Origin: JAKLIX01 sp964605655
GTDB taxonomy: Bacteria; Bacteroidota; Bacteroidia; Bacteroidales; CAIXZF01
Assembly (NCBI GenBank): GCA_964605655.1
Contig: CAZSDK010000004.1
Coordinates: 1-64,000, forward strand
DNA: 64,000 nucleotides
Reading direction: 5' to 3'
Positions 36,124 to 44,991 of the stretch are shown in pieces (the first letter of the stretch is position 1; each line of letters opens with the position of its first letter). Both the position numbers and the translations under genes were made by a program. A model generated the notes under the pieces. That model worked only from the letters and a program-made list of their open reading frames with translations, was not told the origin of the DNA and did no database searches.

Positions 36124-37479
36124 ATGCGCTTCTATTCAACCAACCTGGGTGCACCACCCGTAGGATTTGCCGATGCATTGCTGCGGGGCCAGGCACCTGA
36201 CCGTGGACTGTACATGCCAGAGTCCATTCCCACCCTCGACAGGGAAGAGATCCTTTCCTTTTCTTCCATGCCCTATGCCGACATCGCCACACAGGTGATA
36301 TGGAAGTTCCTTCAGGGTGAGATCCCTTACGAAACCCTCGCCAGACTTACCAAAGATGCCTATAACTTTGATGTGCCCCTGGAAGAAGTTGGTAACCGGC
36401 AATACGTGATGAGGCTCGACCAGGGACCTACGGCATCCTTCAAGGATTTTGCCGCCCGGATGATGGGAAGGCTGATGAACCATTACCTCGAACAGCAGGA
36501 CCGTCACCTGCTAATCCTGACAGCCACCTCCGGCGATACCGGCAGCGCCATAGCCCACGCCTTTCTCGGGCTGAGCAGAATCAGGGTGGTGGTGCTTTTC
36601 CCGGAAAAAGAGGTCACCCCGAGGCAGAGGAAACAGATGACCACCCTGGGGCAGAACATTACCATCCTGTCCCTCAAAGCCAAGTTCGATGACTGCCAGG
36701 CCCTGGTGAAACAGGCTTTTGCCGATCCCGACCTGGACTTTCTTAAACTCTCTTCTGCCAATTCCATCAACATTGGCAGGCTGATCCCGCAGTCGGTGTA
36801 CTATTTTTACGCTTATTCCATGTTAGCCGGGAAGGATGAAAAGATGATCTTTTCAGTGCCTTCAGGGAATTTTGGTGACATGATGGGTGGCATCCTCGCC
36901 ATGAAGATGGGATTGCCGGTGGAAAAGTTCGTGATCGCCGTCAATGAGAATGATGAGTTTCCGGTGTACCTGCAAACAGGTAAGTACCAGAAGATTGAAC
37001 CTTCCCGAAATTGTATTTCAAGTGCCATGAATGTGGGCCACCCCAGCAACCTGGCCAGGCTCGTCGCTCTCTACGGAGGGGTCATGGATGAAAAAGGGAA
37101 CATCAGCCGCCAGGCCGACCTGGATCGTATGCAGAAAGAACTCTGGTCATGCTCCGTTTCTGACCTGGAAACGCGGAACACCATACAGCAAGCCTGGGAA
37201 GAGCATCGACTTTTATTGGAACCCCATGGTGCTGTGGGTTGGAAAGGTCTGCAGTCCTACCTCGGTACTTTGCCGGGCCCGGAAAGGAACATCCGGCCTT
37301 GTGTTTCCCTGGAAACGGCTCATCCGGCCAAATTTCCGGAAGAGATCACCCGGCTGCTTCATTTTGAACCGGACCTTCCGCCCAGCCTCCTGGGTATAGA
37401 AAGCAAACCCGAACATTATGAGGACCTGCAGGCTGATTATTCACATTTTAAGGAGTACCTGGTCAGGAAGTTTTCCTGA
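36124..37479 (+). CDS. thrC: threonine synthase
   Basis: Converts O-phosphohomoserine to threonine with PLP. The 451-residue protein has the PLP lysine Lys107 in GPTASFKDFAAR, the phosphate-binding TATSGDTGSAIAHAF and the N-terminal YSTNLGAPPVGFADALLRG typical of the long, microbial ThrC type. The ATG at 36124 is chosen although the frame is open further upstream, because MRFYSTN is the usual start and the upstream extension would overlap the preceding gene by over 300 bases. It lies 16 bases after that gene and 20 before thrH. Confidence 0.95.
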   Translation: MRFYSTNLGAPPVGFADALLRGQAPDRGLYMPESIPTLDREEILSFSSMPYADIATQVIWKFLQGEIPYETLARLTKDAYNFDVPLEEVGNRQYVMRLDQGPTASFKDFAARMMGRLMNHYLEQQDRHLLILTATSGDTGSAIAHAFLGLSRIRVVVLFPEKEVTPRQRKQMTTLGQNITILSLKAKFDDCQALVKQAFADPDLDFLKLSSANSINIGRLIPQSVYYFYAYSMLAGKDEKMIFSVPSGNFGDMMGGILAMKMGLPVEKFVIAVNENDEFPVYLQTGKYQKIEPSRNCISSAMNVGHPSNLARLVALYGGVMDEKGNISRQADLDRMQKELWSCSVSDLETRNTIQQAWEEHRLLLEPHGAVGWKGLQSYLGTLPGPERNIRPCVSLETAHPAKFPEEITRLLHFEPDLPPSLLGIESKPEHYEDLQADYSHFKEYLVRKFS

Positions 37480-37499
37480 AACACTGTAATTGTCCGATT

Positions 37500-38129
37500 A
37501 TGAATATTGTATGTTTTGATATGGAAGGGGTCTTCACCCCTGAGATCTGGATCAACGTGGCCAAAAAGACAGGGATTGATGCTCTCAGGATCACCACCCG
37601 CGATGAACCGGACTATGACAAGTTGATGAAGTACCGCATTGGCATATTAAAAGAACACGGGATCACCCTGGGATTCATCCAGGAAGTCATCGCCTCCCTC
37701 GACCTGCTGGAAGGTGCCCGGGCATTCTTCGACTGGGTCAGGGAACAGTCTCAGGTGGTGGTGGTCACCGACAGTTTTGTTGAGTTCGCCATGCCTTTTA
37801 TTGAAAAGCTGGGAAAGCCACTGGTCTTATGTCACAATCTCGAGGTCGATGAAAAGAACATGATCACCGGGTACAAGCTCCGGCAGCCCGATCCCAAACG
37901 CAAGGTGGTGGAAGCATTCCAGGGTCTGAAATACAAGGTGGTGGGGATTGGGGATTCCTACAATGACATGGGGATGATACAGCAGGCCGACCAGGGCATC
38001 CTTTACCGGCCGCCCGAAAAAGTGGTCGTCGACTTTCCCATGTTCCCTGTAACGAGAAATTATGGGGAGCTGAAACACCTGATCTCCCAGGCACTGGAGC
38101 GGTTTAACGCTCACCATAACAATTATTGA
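37500..38129 (+). CDS. thrH: ThrH: phosphoserine:homoserine phosphotransferase/phosphoserine phosphatase
   Basis: A HAD-superfamily enzyme of 209 residues. The Pseudomonas aeruginosa ThrH is known to act as a phosphoserine phosphatase and to pass the phosphoryl group from phosphoserine to homoserine, giving O-phosphohomoserine. This protein matches it closely: the nucleophile motif DMEGVFTPEIW (Asp7, Glu9), KTGIDAL, TTRDEPDYDKLMKYR, IQEVIASL, VVTDSF and GDSYNDMGM. Its place right after thrC is the best evidence for the homoserine role: it supplies the ThrC substrate and no thrB homoserine kinase is seen here. The last 7 bases overlap the convergent TPR-like gene. Confidence 0.9.
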   Translation: MNIVCFDMEGVFTPEIWINVAKKTGIDALRITTRDEPDYDKLMKYRIGILKEHGITLGFIQEVIASLDLLEGARAFFDWVREQSQVVVVTDSFVEFAMPFIEKLGKPLVLCHNLEVDEKNMITGYKLRQPDPKRKVVEAFQGLKYKVVGIGDSYNDMGMIQQADQGILYRPPEKVVVDFPMFPVTRNYGELKHLISQALERFNAHHNNY

Positions 38130-38812
38130 TCAGTCATTTCCGGCAAAAACGGCATCTTCTTTTTCAGGTTCTGGTACTCATTAACCATGCCTGATTTCAG
38201 GTATGCCTGGCTGAGCATGGTCAGGGTAAATAAATAATACCAGTCACATTCCAGTCCAGCTGGATCCTTTTCCAGGGCAGCTTTTGCTTTCTGATAGTTT
38301 TTAACGGCATCTGAATAGCTCCCTCCCCAGGCGGCAGGGGTGTAATAACTGGCATTGCCTTTTTCAACCAGTGCATAGGCGCATTGCGGATCACTGCTAT
38401 GGGCTTTATTGATGAGGCGTAGCAAGCCGGGACCTTCGGTTACAGCCAGGGCTCTGTTCATACTCAGTTTATAAGCTTTGGCCGCAGCCTTCATGGCCAG
38501 GACCCTGGAAGGTTTGTAACCCGAGTTCTCCAGTCTTGTGGTGTAATTTTTCAGCTTGGCAAGGTAAACTTTTGCCTCTGCATGTCTTTTTTGACCTGTC
38601 AGATAGCCTGTATAGCCATACATGGCAAGAGTTACCTCAAAAACATCAGACTCCGTGCTCGATGGCGTGAGCTTTGCCTCTGCAGCGAGTATGGCCTTTT
38701 TCCACCGGTCCATCTGATGATTTTTGTAGGCTTCGTAAAGCTCACAACGGAATGTCTGCGACTGGTTCTCAATGCCTATCAATAAAGAAATGACTAAAAG
38801 CAAGGTTCTCAT
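38123..38812 (-). CDS. secreted TPR-like protein of unknown function
   Basis: A 229-residue protein with a signal peptide (MRTLLLVISLLIGIENQSQ) and a helical body with Ala/Tyr/Lys-rich segments spaced like TPR or Sel1 units (AYKNHQMDRWKKAILAAEAK, YALVEKGNASYYTPA, NYQKAKAALEKDP). No catalytic motif is visible. The ATG at 38812 overlaps the upstream GT2 stop as ATGA, which is better than an upstream start at 38842 inside that gene. As the last gene of the left-hand carotenoid arm it may be a periplasmic helper of pigment or lipid handling, but that is only position. Confidence 0.65.
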   Translation of the reverse strand: MRTLLLVISLLIGIENQSQTFRCELYEAYKNHQMDRWKKAILAAEAKLTPSSTESDVFEVTLAMYGYTGYLTGQKRHAEAKVYLAKLKNYTTRLENSGYKPSRVLAMKAAAKAYKLSMNRALAVTEGPGLLRLINKAHSSDPQCAYALVEKGNASYYTPAAWGGSYSDAVKNYQKAKAALEKDPAGLECDWYYLFTLTMLSQAYLKSGMVNEYQNLKKKMPFLPEMTDQ

Positions 38813-39909
38813 GACTCGATGACGATATTTCTTCCTTTCCACCTGTAGGTCCCGGTGACCCTGTTAACCAGCGCCAGGCAGGTGATCAGAAACCAGGCGA
38901 ACATCTGGACGGGATGAAATATAACATTCTGGATGGGTTTCTGTTTACTGGCCAGGGAAATAATTATCCTCTGGCTGACTACCAGGGCCAGGTATAGAAA
39001 GAACAATCCGGTCCTGTGACCAGAGATCAGAAGAATGGGAGTAGAGATGACCACCAAAGTAAAGAGAGACATTACCACATAAGAACCACCGAAGAAATGA
39101 TTCGCATTTTTGCTGAACCCCAGGATCCCTTCCCGTAAAGAATGATACATTCGGCAGTGGATATCTTTATTTCCTGTGAAAACACCAACATGAAAACCCC
39201 GGGCTTTCATTTTACGACAGATCATGATATCCTCCACCTGGTGCGACCGGAGTTCCTGGTGCCACAGATTGGGCCTATAGGAAGAAGCAGGGAACATCAT
39301 AAACTGGCCGTTGGCTGCCGCCAATGAATTGCGTTTCGATTTTCTGACCAGCACCAAAGGAAGCATGGAAAGCAAAATCCAGTTCATCAGAGGTACTGTA
39401 AGCTTCTCACCCCAGCTCGTCATGCGTTGGGAAGGGAAGACCGACAACAGGTCCAGATGGTAGTGTCCAATGGTGAAAACAGCTTTAGTAAGGGCATCAT
39501 CATGCAGGCATAGATCGGCATCCAGAAAAAGAAAATAAGCACCGGCTGCCTTCAGGGAGAGCTGATGGCAGGCATGGTTCTTTCCCAGCCACCCTGGTGG
39601 AAGGGCACTCCCTTTGATTCCTGATATCCTCGGGTCTTTTTCAGCATAACTTTCAATGATCTCCCAGGTCCGGTCAGTGCTCTCATCGTCATAAATTAAA
39701 ACCTCATACCTTTCATAGGACTGCCTGAGCAGAGAATCCATCAATACCGGCAGGTTGGACTCTTCATTCCTGGCGGGTATCAAAATCGAAATCAAGGGAT
39801 GATGGTTCGTATTCCCTGTCCGCAATCTAGGGTTGAGGAGCAGGTTGACCAGGGATACAGTCCAACGGGCCAGTGCAAATAAAAAGACGATGATGACGAC
39901 AGTTTCCAC
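38809..39909 (-). CDS. GT2 glycosyltransferase, probable carotenoid glycosyltransferase (CruG/CrtQ-like)
   Basis: A membrane-bound GT-A enzyme of 366 residues with an N-terminal anchor, a GT2 catalytic domain (ISILIPARNEESNL, IYDDESTDRTWEII, the D-x-D in FLFLDADLCLHD and an acceptor motif HQVEDIMICRKM) and three or four C-terminal membrane helices. The layout and the sequence between PPGWLGKNHAC and the DxD resemble CrtQ of the staphyloxanthin pathway and cyanobacterial CruG. It overlaps the TPR-like gene (ATGA) and follows the acyltransferase by 3 bases. The neighbouring cruF makes the hydroxyl group that such an enzyme would glycosylate. The carotenoid role is inferred from context. Confidence 0.75.
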   Translation of the reverse strand: METVVIIVFLFALARWTVSLVNLLLNPRLRTGNTNHHPLISILIPARNEESNLPVLMDSLLRQSYERYEVLIYDDESTDRTWEIIESYAEKDPRISGIKGSALPPGWLGKNHACHQLSLKAAGAYFLFLDADLCLHDDALTKAVFTIGHYHLDLLSVFPSQRMTSWGEKLTVPLMNWILLSMLPLVLVRKSKRNSLAAANGQFMMFPASSYRPNLWHQELRSHQVEDIMICRKMKARGFHVGVFTGNKDIHCRMYHSLREGILGFSKNANHFFGGSYVVMSLFTLVVISTPILLISGHRTGLFFLYLALVVSQRIIISLASKQKPIQNVIFHPVQMFAWFLITCLALVNRVTGTYRWKGRNIVIES

Positions 39910-39912
39910 GGG

Positions 39913-40566
39913 TCAATCGGCTAGCATCTTCTGACGGCGGATACAATCCCTGTAAAATTCACCATAGGCTGAGGATAACGATTCAAGAGACGACAAAGTG
40001 CTGAAAGGGAGTTCTTTCATGTAAATCCATAAGGATGGTCTGGGATAGGAGAAGTAGTCGGTGAGGGCACAGTAGATCACCAGGGAGGGTAAAGGTGCCG
40101 CTTCGCTACCGCTCGAAATACCGTTTGTTAATTTATTGTATATCAGCGATATACCTTTTTCAGGAGAAAGGTCGTATTCGTGCATCGATTGTATTTTACC
40201 CTGAGGGTACATGACGACCAGATGGCCCGGGGATTTCAGCTTTTCAACGGTATAACGGAGTGATTCGAGAATATCTTTCCTGCCGGGGCTTATAGAGTAG
40301 GCCCCCGCTTTCCTTAAGAACTTTCTTTTATTAAGTTGTTCTTCCAGCATCATGATAAACATCCTTTTTCCAAAGCAGCGTAGGTTGATGTACTCGGCAA
40401 TAAACCCGTCCCACCAGCTGAAATGGTTGCCGGTCATCAGGATCGGACGTTCTTCCGGAGCCGGGGCATCGACGATACGCACCTTCCTGAAAAACAACCG
40501 GAAGAGGAAGCGATACAGAAGCCGGGTACGAAAAACACCCCACCTGCTATGAGCGGCACGGATCAT
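39913..40566 (-). CDS. PlsC-like acyltransferase of the carotenoid locus
   Basis: A 217-residue membrane-associated acyltransferase with the HX4D motif (His48-Phe-Ser-Trp-Trp-Asp53 in TGNHFSWWDGF) and a later block resembling the glycerophosphate-binding region (MYPQGKIQS, where the usual motif is F-P-E-G-T/S). Gln replaces the usual Glu of that block, hinting at an acceptor other than lysophosphatidic acid. Its start overlaps the crtW stop as ATGA. In staphyloxanthin synthesis an acyltransferase (CrtO) acylates the sugar added by CrtQ; a like role on a carotenoid glycoside is inferred here. An ordinary phospholipid acyltransferase cannot be excluded. Confidence 0.72.
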   Translation of the reverse strand: MIRAAHSRWGVFRTRLLYRFLFRLFFRKVRIVDAPAPEERPILMTGNHFSWWDGFIAEYINLRCFGKRMFIMMLEEQLNKRKFLRKAGAYSISPGRKDILESLRYTVEKLKSPGHLVVMYPQGKIQSMHEYDLSPEKGISLIYNKLTNGISSGSEAAPLPSLVIYCALTDYFSYPRPSLWIYMKELPFSTLSSLESLSSAYGEFYRDCIRRQKMLAD

Positions 40567-41273
40567 AGTGTTTTCATTTTATATAACTGCCACCAGGGGG
40601 TTCGGGGTGAAAGATGGTGTTCCAGGTGATATCCGAAAAAATAACAGCTCAACATGGCGAGCAGGTGATTCCTTCTCTGGCTGCGGGCCCGGTGCTCGGT
40701 CATCTCTTCCGTGTGAGGCAGCCGGTGCGGACGATAGGTCCCGAAATAAAAGAGTTGCAGGGTGCTCAATATTGCGGGCAACACCCAGAAAAGAAGGATG
40801 CTGGGTTGGGGAAACCAGAGGGCAAAAAGGTTGTACAGTAACGCCATGATCAGTAATTGCCATAAGGTCAGGTAGTTCTTCATGAAGCGGAACCACCATG
40901 ACCAGAAATTCCGTTTATGGGAAAAATCAGGATCATTTTCAGTGGCAGGGTACTGATGATGTAGCTGATGCTTCTTTCGCAGCACCCGGTAATCCATGGC
41001 TGCATAAAAGGAAGTGCAAAAGAAGCCTATGGTCTTATTCAAACCGCGGTGGTCACAGATGCTTCCATGCATGCTGTCGTGGGCAGTGATAAAAAGCCCG
41101 GTAAAGAGGAAGGTCTGGATTATAACGTGCAGGATGCTGATTAACAGGTTGATCAGGGATGTTTGCACGGATTCAGCCTGAAACGGTAAGCGTACCCATG
41201 AAAGACAGAAGAATAGATGAAAGGCCCAAAGTAAGATCACCACCAGGGCTATCATGATACCTCTGTATTTCAT
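40563..41273 (-). CDS. crtW: beta-carotene 4-ketolase-like di-iron enzyme (CrtW family)
   Basis: A membrane fatty-acid-desaturase-superfamily protein of 236 residues with the histidine clusters of CrtW: HDSMH (His65-His69), HQLHH (His102-His106) and HLEHH (His216-His220), with NDPDF after the second. CrtW puts a keto group at C4 of a beta-ionone ring. The ATG at 41273 is chosen because it overlaps the cruF stop as ATGA; the upstream extension to 41444 would lie inside cruF. ATGA overlaps on both sides show tight coupling cruF-crtW-acyltransferase. Confidence 0.85.
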   Translation of the reverse strand: MKYRGIMIALVVILLWAFHLFFCLSWVRLPFQAESVQTSLINLLISILHVIIQTFLFTGLFITAHDSMHGSICDHRGLNKTIGFFCTSFYAAMDYRVLRKKHQLHHQYPATENDPDFSHKRNFWSWWFRFMKNYLTLWQLLIMALLYNLFALWFPQPSILLFWVLPAILSTLQLFYFGTYRPHRLPHTEEMTEHRARSQRRNHLLAMLSCYFFGYHLEHHLSPRTPWWQLYKMKTL

Positions 41274-41893
41274 ATTATATTGATTAAGATAAAAAACCCG
41301 AACTGTACGAGGAAAATAAAGGATGCGACGGTATTGGGCTTCTGGTCTCTGGAAAGGGAAAGGATACTCAGGAAGATACCGCCGCATAGAAACCAGGCAA
41401 TGAAATTCTGGAGGGGCACCGTGCCTTGTTCCCATATCCACCATTGGAACTGAATGGCTACGGGTTCCATGAAAAAATCGAAGATAAACAACAATCCTGC
41501 CCCGGTTATAACCAGCATGGTAGGGGAGAGGCTGTCTTTAAGGAGGTGATACACCCCGTAGACTACCAGCACCCAGTTGATGCCGATCAGCAGCGGTGTT
41601 CCCAAGAGCCTGGGCCCGAGGGCATTTGAGTATTGATAGCTGCCAAAAATCCAACCTGTCCGGACACCCAGACATTCCACTCCGAAGGAAATCATAAAGA
41701 TGATCACAATAGTAGTGATGAACCTGGTATTCCAGGGTCGGTGAGGCCACAACGACAAACTGGTGCTTAAGATCAGGCTGAAAGGCACCAGTTTCTGAAA
41801 CAATGACTGGGTCATTGGAAGATGAAGCCCCACCAGTCCGACCAGATAGTACAAGAGGATGAACCCTTTTATGTTCCGGTTTGTTGAACTCAA
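41270..41893 (-). CDS. cruF: carotenoid 1,2-hydratase-like membrane protein (CruF family)
   Basis: A 207-residue polytopic protein of the Caroten_synth (formerly DUF422) family, whose CruF members add water across the 1,2 double bond at the acyclic end of gamma-carotene or lycopene. Six or seven membrane helices are visible, with GVECLGVRTGWIFGSYQYSNALGP and a late DFFMEPVAIQFQWW block, both strongly family-like. The start is TTG at 41893, with an in-frame TAA four codons upstream and no ATG before the first helix. The gene heads the left-hand arm, divergent from crtI. Confidence 0.8.
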   Translation of the reverse strand: MSSTNRNIKGFILLYYLVGLVGLHLPMTQSLFQKLVPFSLILSTSLSLWPHRPWNTRFITTIVIIFMISFGVECLGVRTGWIFGSYQYSNALGPRLLGTPLLIGINWVLVVYGVYHLLKDSLSPTMLVITGAGLLFIFDFFMEPVAIQFQWWIWEQGTVPLQNFIAWFLCGGIFLSILSLSRDQKPNTVASFIFLVQFGFFILINII

Positions 41894-41911
41894 GGAATTT
41901 CCGTATTATTG
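41880..41911 (+). promoter_or_regulatory. candidate crtI promoter
   Basis: TTTG (41880-41883), 20 bases, then TATTATTG (41904-41911; five of six fixed -7 bases). The predicted start near 41916 gives a 25-base leader before crtI. The -33 box lies inside the first codons of cruF. Confidence 0.5.
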
Positions 41912-41916
41912 GCATA

Positions 41917-41948
41917 CAAAGATCAATAAAAAATGAGAAAATGGCAAA
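41917..41948 (-). promoter_or_regulatory. candidate cruF promoter, facing the crtI promoter
   Basis: On the minus strand TTTG (41948-41945), 20 bases, then GATCTTTG (41924-41917; five of six fixed -7 bases). The predicted start near 41912 gives a 19-base leader. The -33 box lies in codons 2-3 of crtI, so the two promoters point toward one another. Confidence 0.5.
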
Positions 41949-43422
41949 GCAGGTACTGATTGCGGGGGCTGGCCTGGGAGGCCTGGCTACGGCTCTGAGG
42001 CTTTCTACTGACGGTTATGAGGTGACCATACTGGAAAAGAACAACACGGCCGGAGGCCGGTTAAACCGAATTCAAAAAGACGGCTTCACCTTCGATGTGG
42101 GACCGACCTTTTTCAGCATGAGTTATGAGTTTTATGAGTTTTGCAAATACTGCGGCATGGAAATGCCTTTTCGCTTTATTGAGCTGGATCCCCTATATAC
42201 GGTGAACTTCAGCGGAAATCCCCGAAAATTCACCATTTACAAAGACCTTGATAAACTGTCGGCTGAGTTCGAAGGCATCGAACCCGGGTTCAGGGAAAAG
42301 ATAGACCGCTACCTGCGTAAGGCAGGCTCCATCTTTCATGATACCGAACATACCATCGTTAAAAGAAACTTCAATTCCTGGTTTGATTTTGCCTCCGTGG
42401 TCAAAGATGTTCCCCTGAAACATACCCCCATGTTGTTCAAGTCGGTATGGTCAGAATTGAGCAACCATTTCGATTCCTATGAAGCCAGGGTGATCCTCTC
42501 ACTGGTTGCTTTCTTCCTGGGTGACACCCCTTTCGCCACCCCGGCAGTCTATACCCTTCTCAATTATACTGAGTTGAAGCATGATGGATACTACAATGTA
42601 GAAGGCGGGATGTATAAGATTGTAGAAGGATTGATGAAAGAAATTGAAAGAAGAGGAATCCCCGTGATCTATCAAACAGAAATTACTGGCTTCAGAGAAT
42701 CAGGCGGAAAACTCGGAGCTCTCGTTGACCAGAATGAAAAACATTGGAAATCAGATTTATACGTAATTAACTCGGATGCAGCCTGGTTCAGGGGTAAAGT
42801 TTTTGGCCGGAAGGCTTATTCTGATTCGGTTCTTGACAGGAAAAAATGGACCATTGCACCTTTCACCATGTATCTTGGCCTGGATACAAAGGTGCCTGGG
42901 ATAGAGCATCATAATTATTATCTTGGAAGGAATTTCAAAGATTATGCGGGTAAGATACTCAGGCAGTTTGATCCGTCTGAGAAACCCTATTATTATGTGA
43001 ATGTTCCCTCAAAACATAATCCCCAGACAGCGCCTCCCGGAGGCGAGGCACTCTTTGTATTGTGCCCTGTCCCTGATCTGAGGTTTAAACCGGACTGGAG
43101 CGACAAAGAGAAGGTTGGTGACACCCTGCTCGATGATCTTTCCGCCAGGCTTGATTTTGATATCCGTGCGCATCTTGTTTCTTCCACCATACTTGATCCC
43201 TCTGACTGGAGAGACATGTACGCACTGTACCAGGGCAGCGGGCTGGGACTGGCTCATAATCTTGGACAGATCGGGTATTTTCGTCCGAGGAACAAGGATG
43301 AGAAGTTTAACAATGTGTTTTATGTAGGAGCCAGCACCATACCTGGGACGGGATTACCCATGATGATGGTTGGTTCCAGGCTGGTGACGGAAAGGATCAA
43401 CCATGAGTACGGATTTGTATGA
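41941..43422 (+). CDS. crtI: phytoene desaturase
   Basis: An FAD-dependent amine-oxidase-like enzyme of 493 residues that introduces four double bonds into phytoene to give lycopene. The N-terminus has the dinucleotide motif GAGLGGLATALRLSTDGYEV followed by ILEKNNTAGGRLN, and the C-terminus the CrtI block FYVGASTIPGTGLPMMMVGSR. VGPTFFSM is also typical of CrtI. The ATG at 41941 is chosen because the glycine-rich motif follows directly. It overlaps crtB by 20 bases. No second crtI-type gene (crtD) is in the window. Confidence 0.94.
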   Translation: MAKQVLIAGAGLGGLATALRLSTDGYEVTILEKNNTAGGRLNRIQKDGFTFDVGPTFFSMSYEFYEFCKYCGMEMPFRFIELDPLYTVNFSGNPRKFTIYKDLDKLSAEFEGIEPGFREKIDRYLRKAGSIFHDTEHTIVKRNFNSWFDFASVVKDVPLKHTPMLFKSVWSELSNHFDSYEARVILSLVAFFLGDTPFATPAVYTLLNYTELKHDGYYNVEGGMYKIVEGLMKEIERRGIPVIYQTEITGFRESGGKLGALVDQNEKHWKSDLYVINSDAAWFRGKVFGRKAYSDSVLDRKKWTIAPFTMYLGLDTKVPGIEHHNYYLGRNFKDYAGKILRQFDPSEKPYYYVNVPSKHNPQTAPPGGEALFVLCPVPDLRFKPDWSDKEKVGDTLLDDLSARLDFDIRAHLVSSTILDPSDWRDMYALYQGSGLGLAHNLGQIGYFRPRNKDEKFNNVFYVGASTIPGTGLPMMMVGSRLVTERINHEYGFV

Positions 43423-44242
43423 TAGTAACTGCCTTCAGATCAGCAGGCAGACCACCCATCATTACAGCACTTCTTTCTCCCTGGGGATAAGGATGTTGCA
43501 TAAAAAGTTCCGGGATCCTGTTTATGGTATTTATGGTTTTGTGAGGATAGCCGACGAGATCGTGGACACTTTTCATCAGGTGGACCAGGAGAAGTACCTC
43601 AATGATTTCATTAAAGAAACCTGGGCGTCCATTGAGGACGGTTTTAGTACCAACCCCATTCTTCACAGTTTTCAGCTCGTGGTGAATAAATACGGTATTC
43701 CTCATGAGTTGATAGAATCATTTCTGAAAAGCATGGCCCTGGACCTGGAGAAAAAGAGGTATAGCGAGCAGGGAATCAGCGAGTATATTTATGGCTCTGC
43801 AGAGGTGGTGGGCCTGATGTGCCTCAAAGTGTTCGTGTCGGGGAATGAGGAAGTGTACAGGTCTTTGGAGCCTTCGGCCAGGAAACTGGGGGAAGCATTC
43901 CAGAAGGTCAATTTTTTGAGGGACTTACGCAGTGATTACCAGGAAAGGGGCAGGGTGTACTTTGCCTGTGTCGATTTCTCCAGATTCAATGAGAAACAGA
44001 AGAAAAGACTGGTGGATGACATTGACCGTGATTTGCATGAGGCCCTTCAGGGCATCAGAAAACTTGATAAAGGGGTTCGACTCGGGGTATATCTTGCCTA
44101 TAGTTACTACCTGCGCCTGCTTTATAAAATAAAAAGAACTCCGGCTACAACCCTGATGCACCGCAGGATCAGGATCAGCAACGCCTATAAAATGTGGCTT
44201 CTGGTAACCGCTTATTTTCGTAACCTGTTTAACTGGATGTGA
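43403..44242 (+). CDS. crtB: phytoene synthase
   Basis: Joins two geranylgeranyl diphosphates to phytoene. The 279-residue all-helical prenyl synthase has both metal-binding aspartate motifs, D-E-I-V-D (51-55, in RIADEIVDTF) and D-L-R-S-D (174-178, in FLRDLRSDYQERGRVYF), and the N-terminal TTHHYSTSFSLGIRML. It starts inside the end of crtI (20-base overlap) and is followed by crtYcd after 1 base, so the three are surely read together. Confidence 0.95.
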   Translation: MSTDLYDSNCLQISRQTTHHYSTSFSLGIRMLHKKFRDPVYGIYGFVRIADEIVDTFHQVDQEKYLNDFIKETWASIEDGFSTNPILHSFQLVVNKYGIPHELIESFLKSMALDLEKKRYSEQGISEYIYGSAEVVGLMCLKVFVSGNEEVYRSLEPSARKLGEAFQKVNFLRDLRSDYQERGRVYFACVDFSRFNEKQKKRLVDDIDRDLHEALQGIRKLDKGVRLGVYLAYSYYLRLLYKIKRTPATTLMHRRIRISNAYKMWLLVTAYFRNLFNWM

Positions 44243-44243
44243 G

Positions 44244-44945
44244 ATGGAAGGTTCCCGGTTGACTTATTTCCTGCTTCTGGCTTTATCCATCCTTTATCCT
44301 TTTCTCAAATCCAATGAATCAAAACTGAAGCTCTGGTCCTTCCGTAAGTATCTCATTCCTGCTATCATCATCACCGCAGTTCCCTTCCTCATCTGGGATG
44401 TTTACTTCGCCAGGGAAGGGATATGGAGCTTTAACCGGAAATATGTGACCGGATGGTTTATCCTGGGACTCCCTGTGGAGGAGTGGTTGTTTTTTCTGTT
44501 CATACCCTACGCCTGCCACTTCATCTACCATGTGTTGAACTATTTCTTTCCAAGGATCAGGACCATCTACTCCTTCAGTGTCATACACTGGATCATCGTC
44601 ATAGGAATGATAAATTATGGATTTAAGTATTTTGACCGGACATACACGGCTGTGGCCTTTCTGTCGGCTGCCGTGGTCCTGGTCGGGGCAGGATTACTGC
44701 CCAGGATACAGGTCCTGCTTCCCCGCTTTTATCTTACCTATTTTGTATCACTCATCCCTTTCCTGATCGTCAATGGTGTCCTGACCTTTTTACCGGTGGT
44801 GAGTTACGACGACACCCGGAACCTGGGAATCCGTTTATGGACCATTCCCGTGGAGGACACGGTATATTTGGTCACTCTGCTGTTCCTCAACCTGACCCTT
44901 TTTGAGGGATTGAGAAGTTTGGGCAAGGTCAACAGTCGCCCATGA
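44244..44945 (+). CDS. crtYcd: lycopene cyclase, fused CrtYc-CrtYd type
   Basis: A 233-residue membrane protein with two copies of the lycopene-cyclase domain, each of about three helices. Each copy has the charged family motif: PVEEW (77-81) and PVED (202-205). In actinobacteria the halves are separate subunits (CrtYc, CrtYd); the fused form is known in Bacteroidota and archaea. It closes one or both ends of lycopene to beta-rings. With CruF hydrating the open end, a monocyclic gamma-carotene route is the simplest reading. Confidence 0.87.
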   Translation: MEGSRLTYFLLLALSILYPFLKSNESKLKLWSFRKYLIPAIIITAVPFLIWDVYFAREGIWSFNRKYVTGWFILGLPVEEWLFFLFIPYACHFIYHVLNYFFPRIRTIYSFSVIHWIIVIGMINYGFKYFDRTYTAVAFLSAAVVLVGAGLLPRIQVLLPRFYLTYFVSLIPFLIVNGVLTFLPVVSYDDTRNLGIRLWTIPVEDTVYLVTLLFLNLTLFEGLRSLGKVNSRP

Positions 44946-44991
44946 GCCTGACAGAAAACTATTACTTTTACGGTGATAAAGTGAGACAGAC

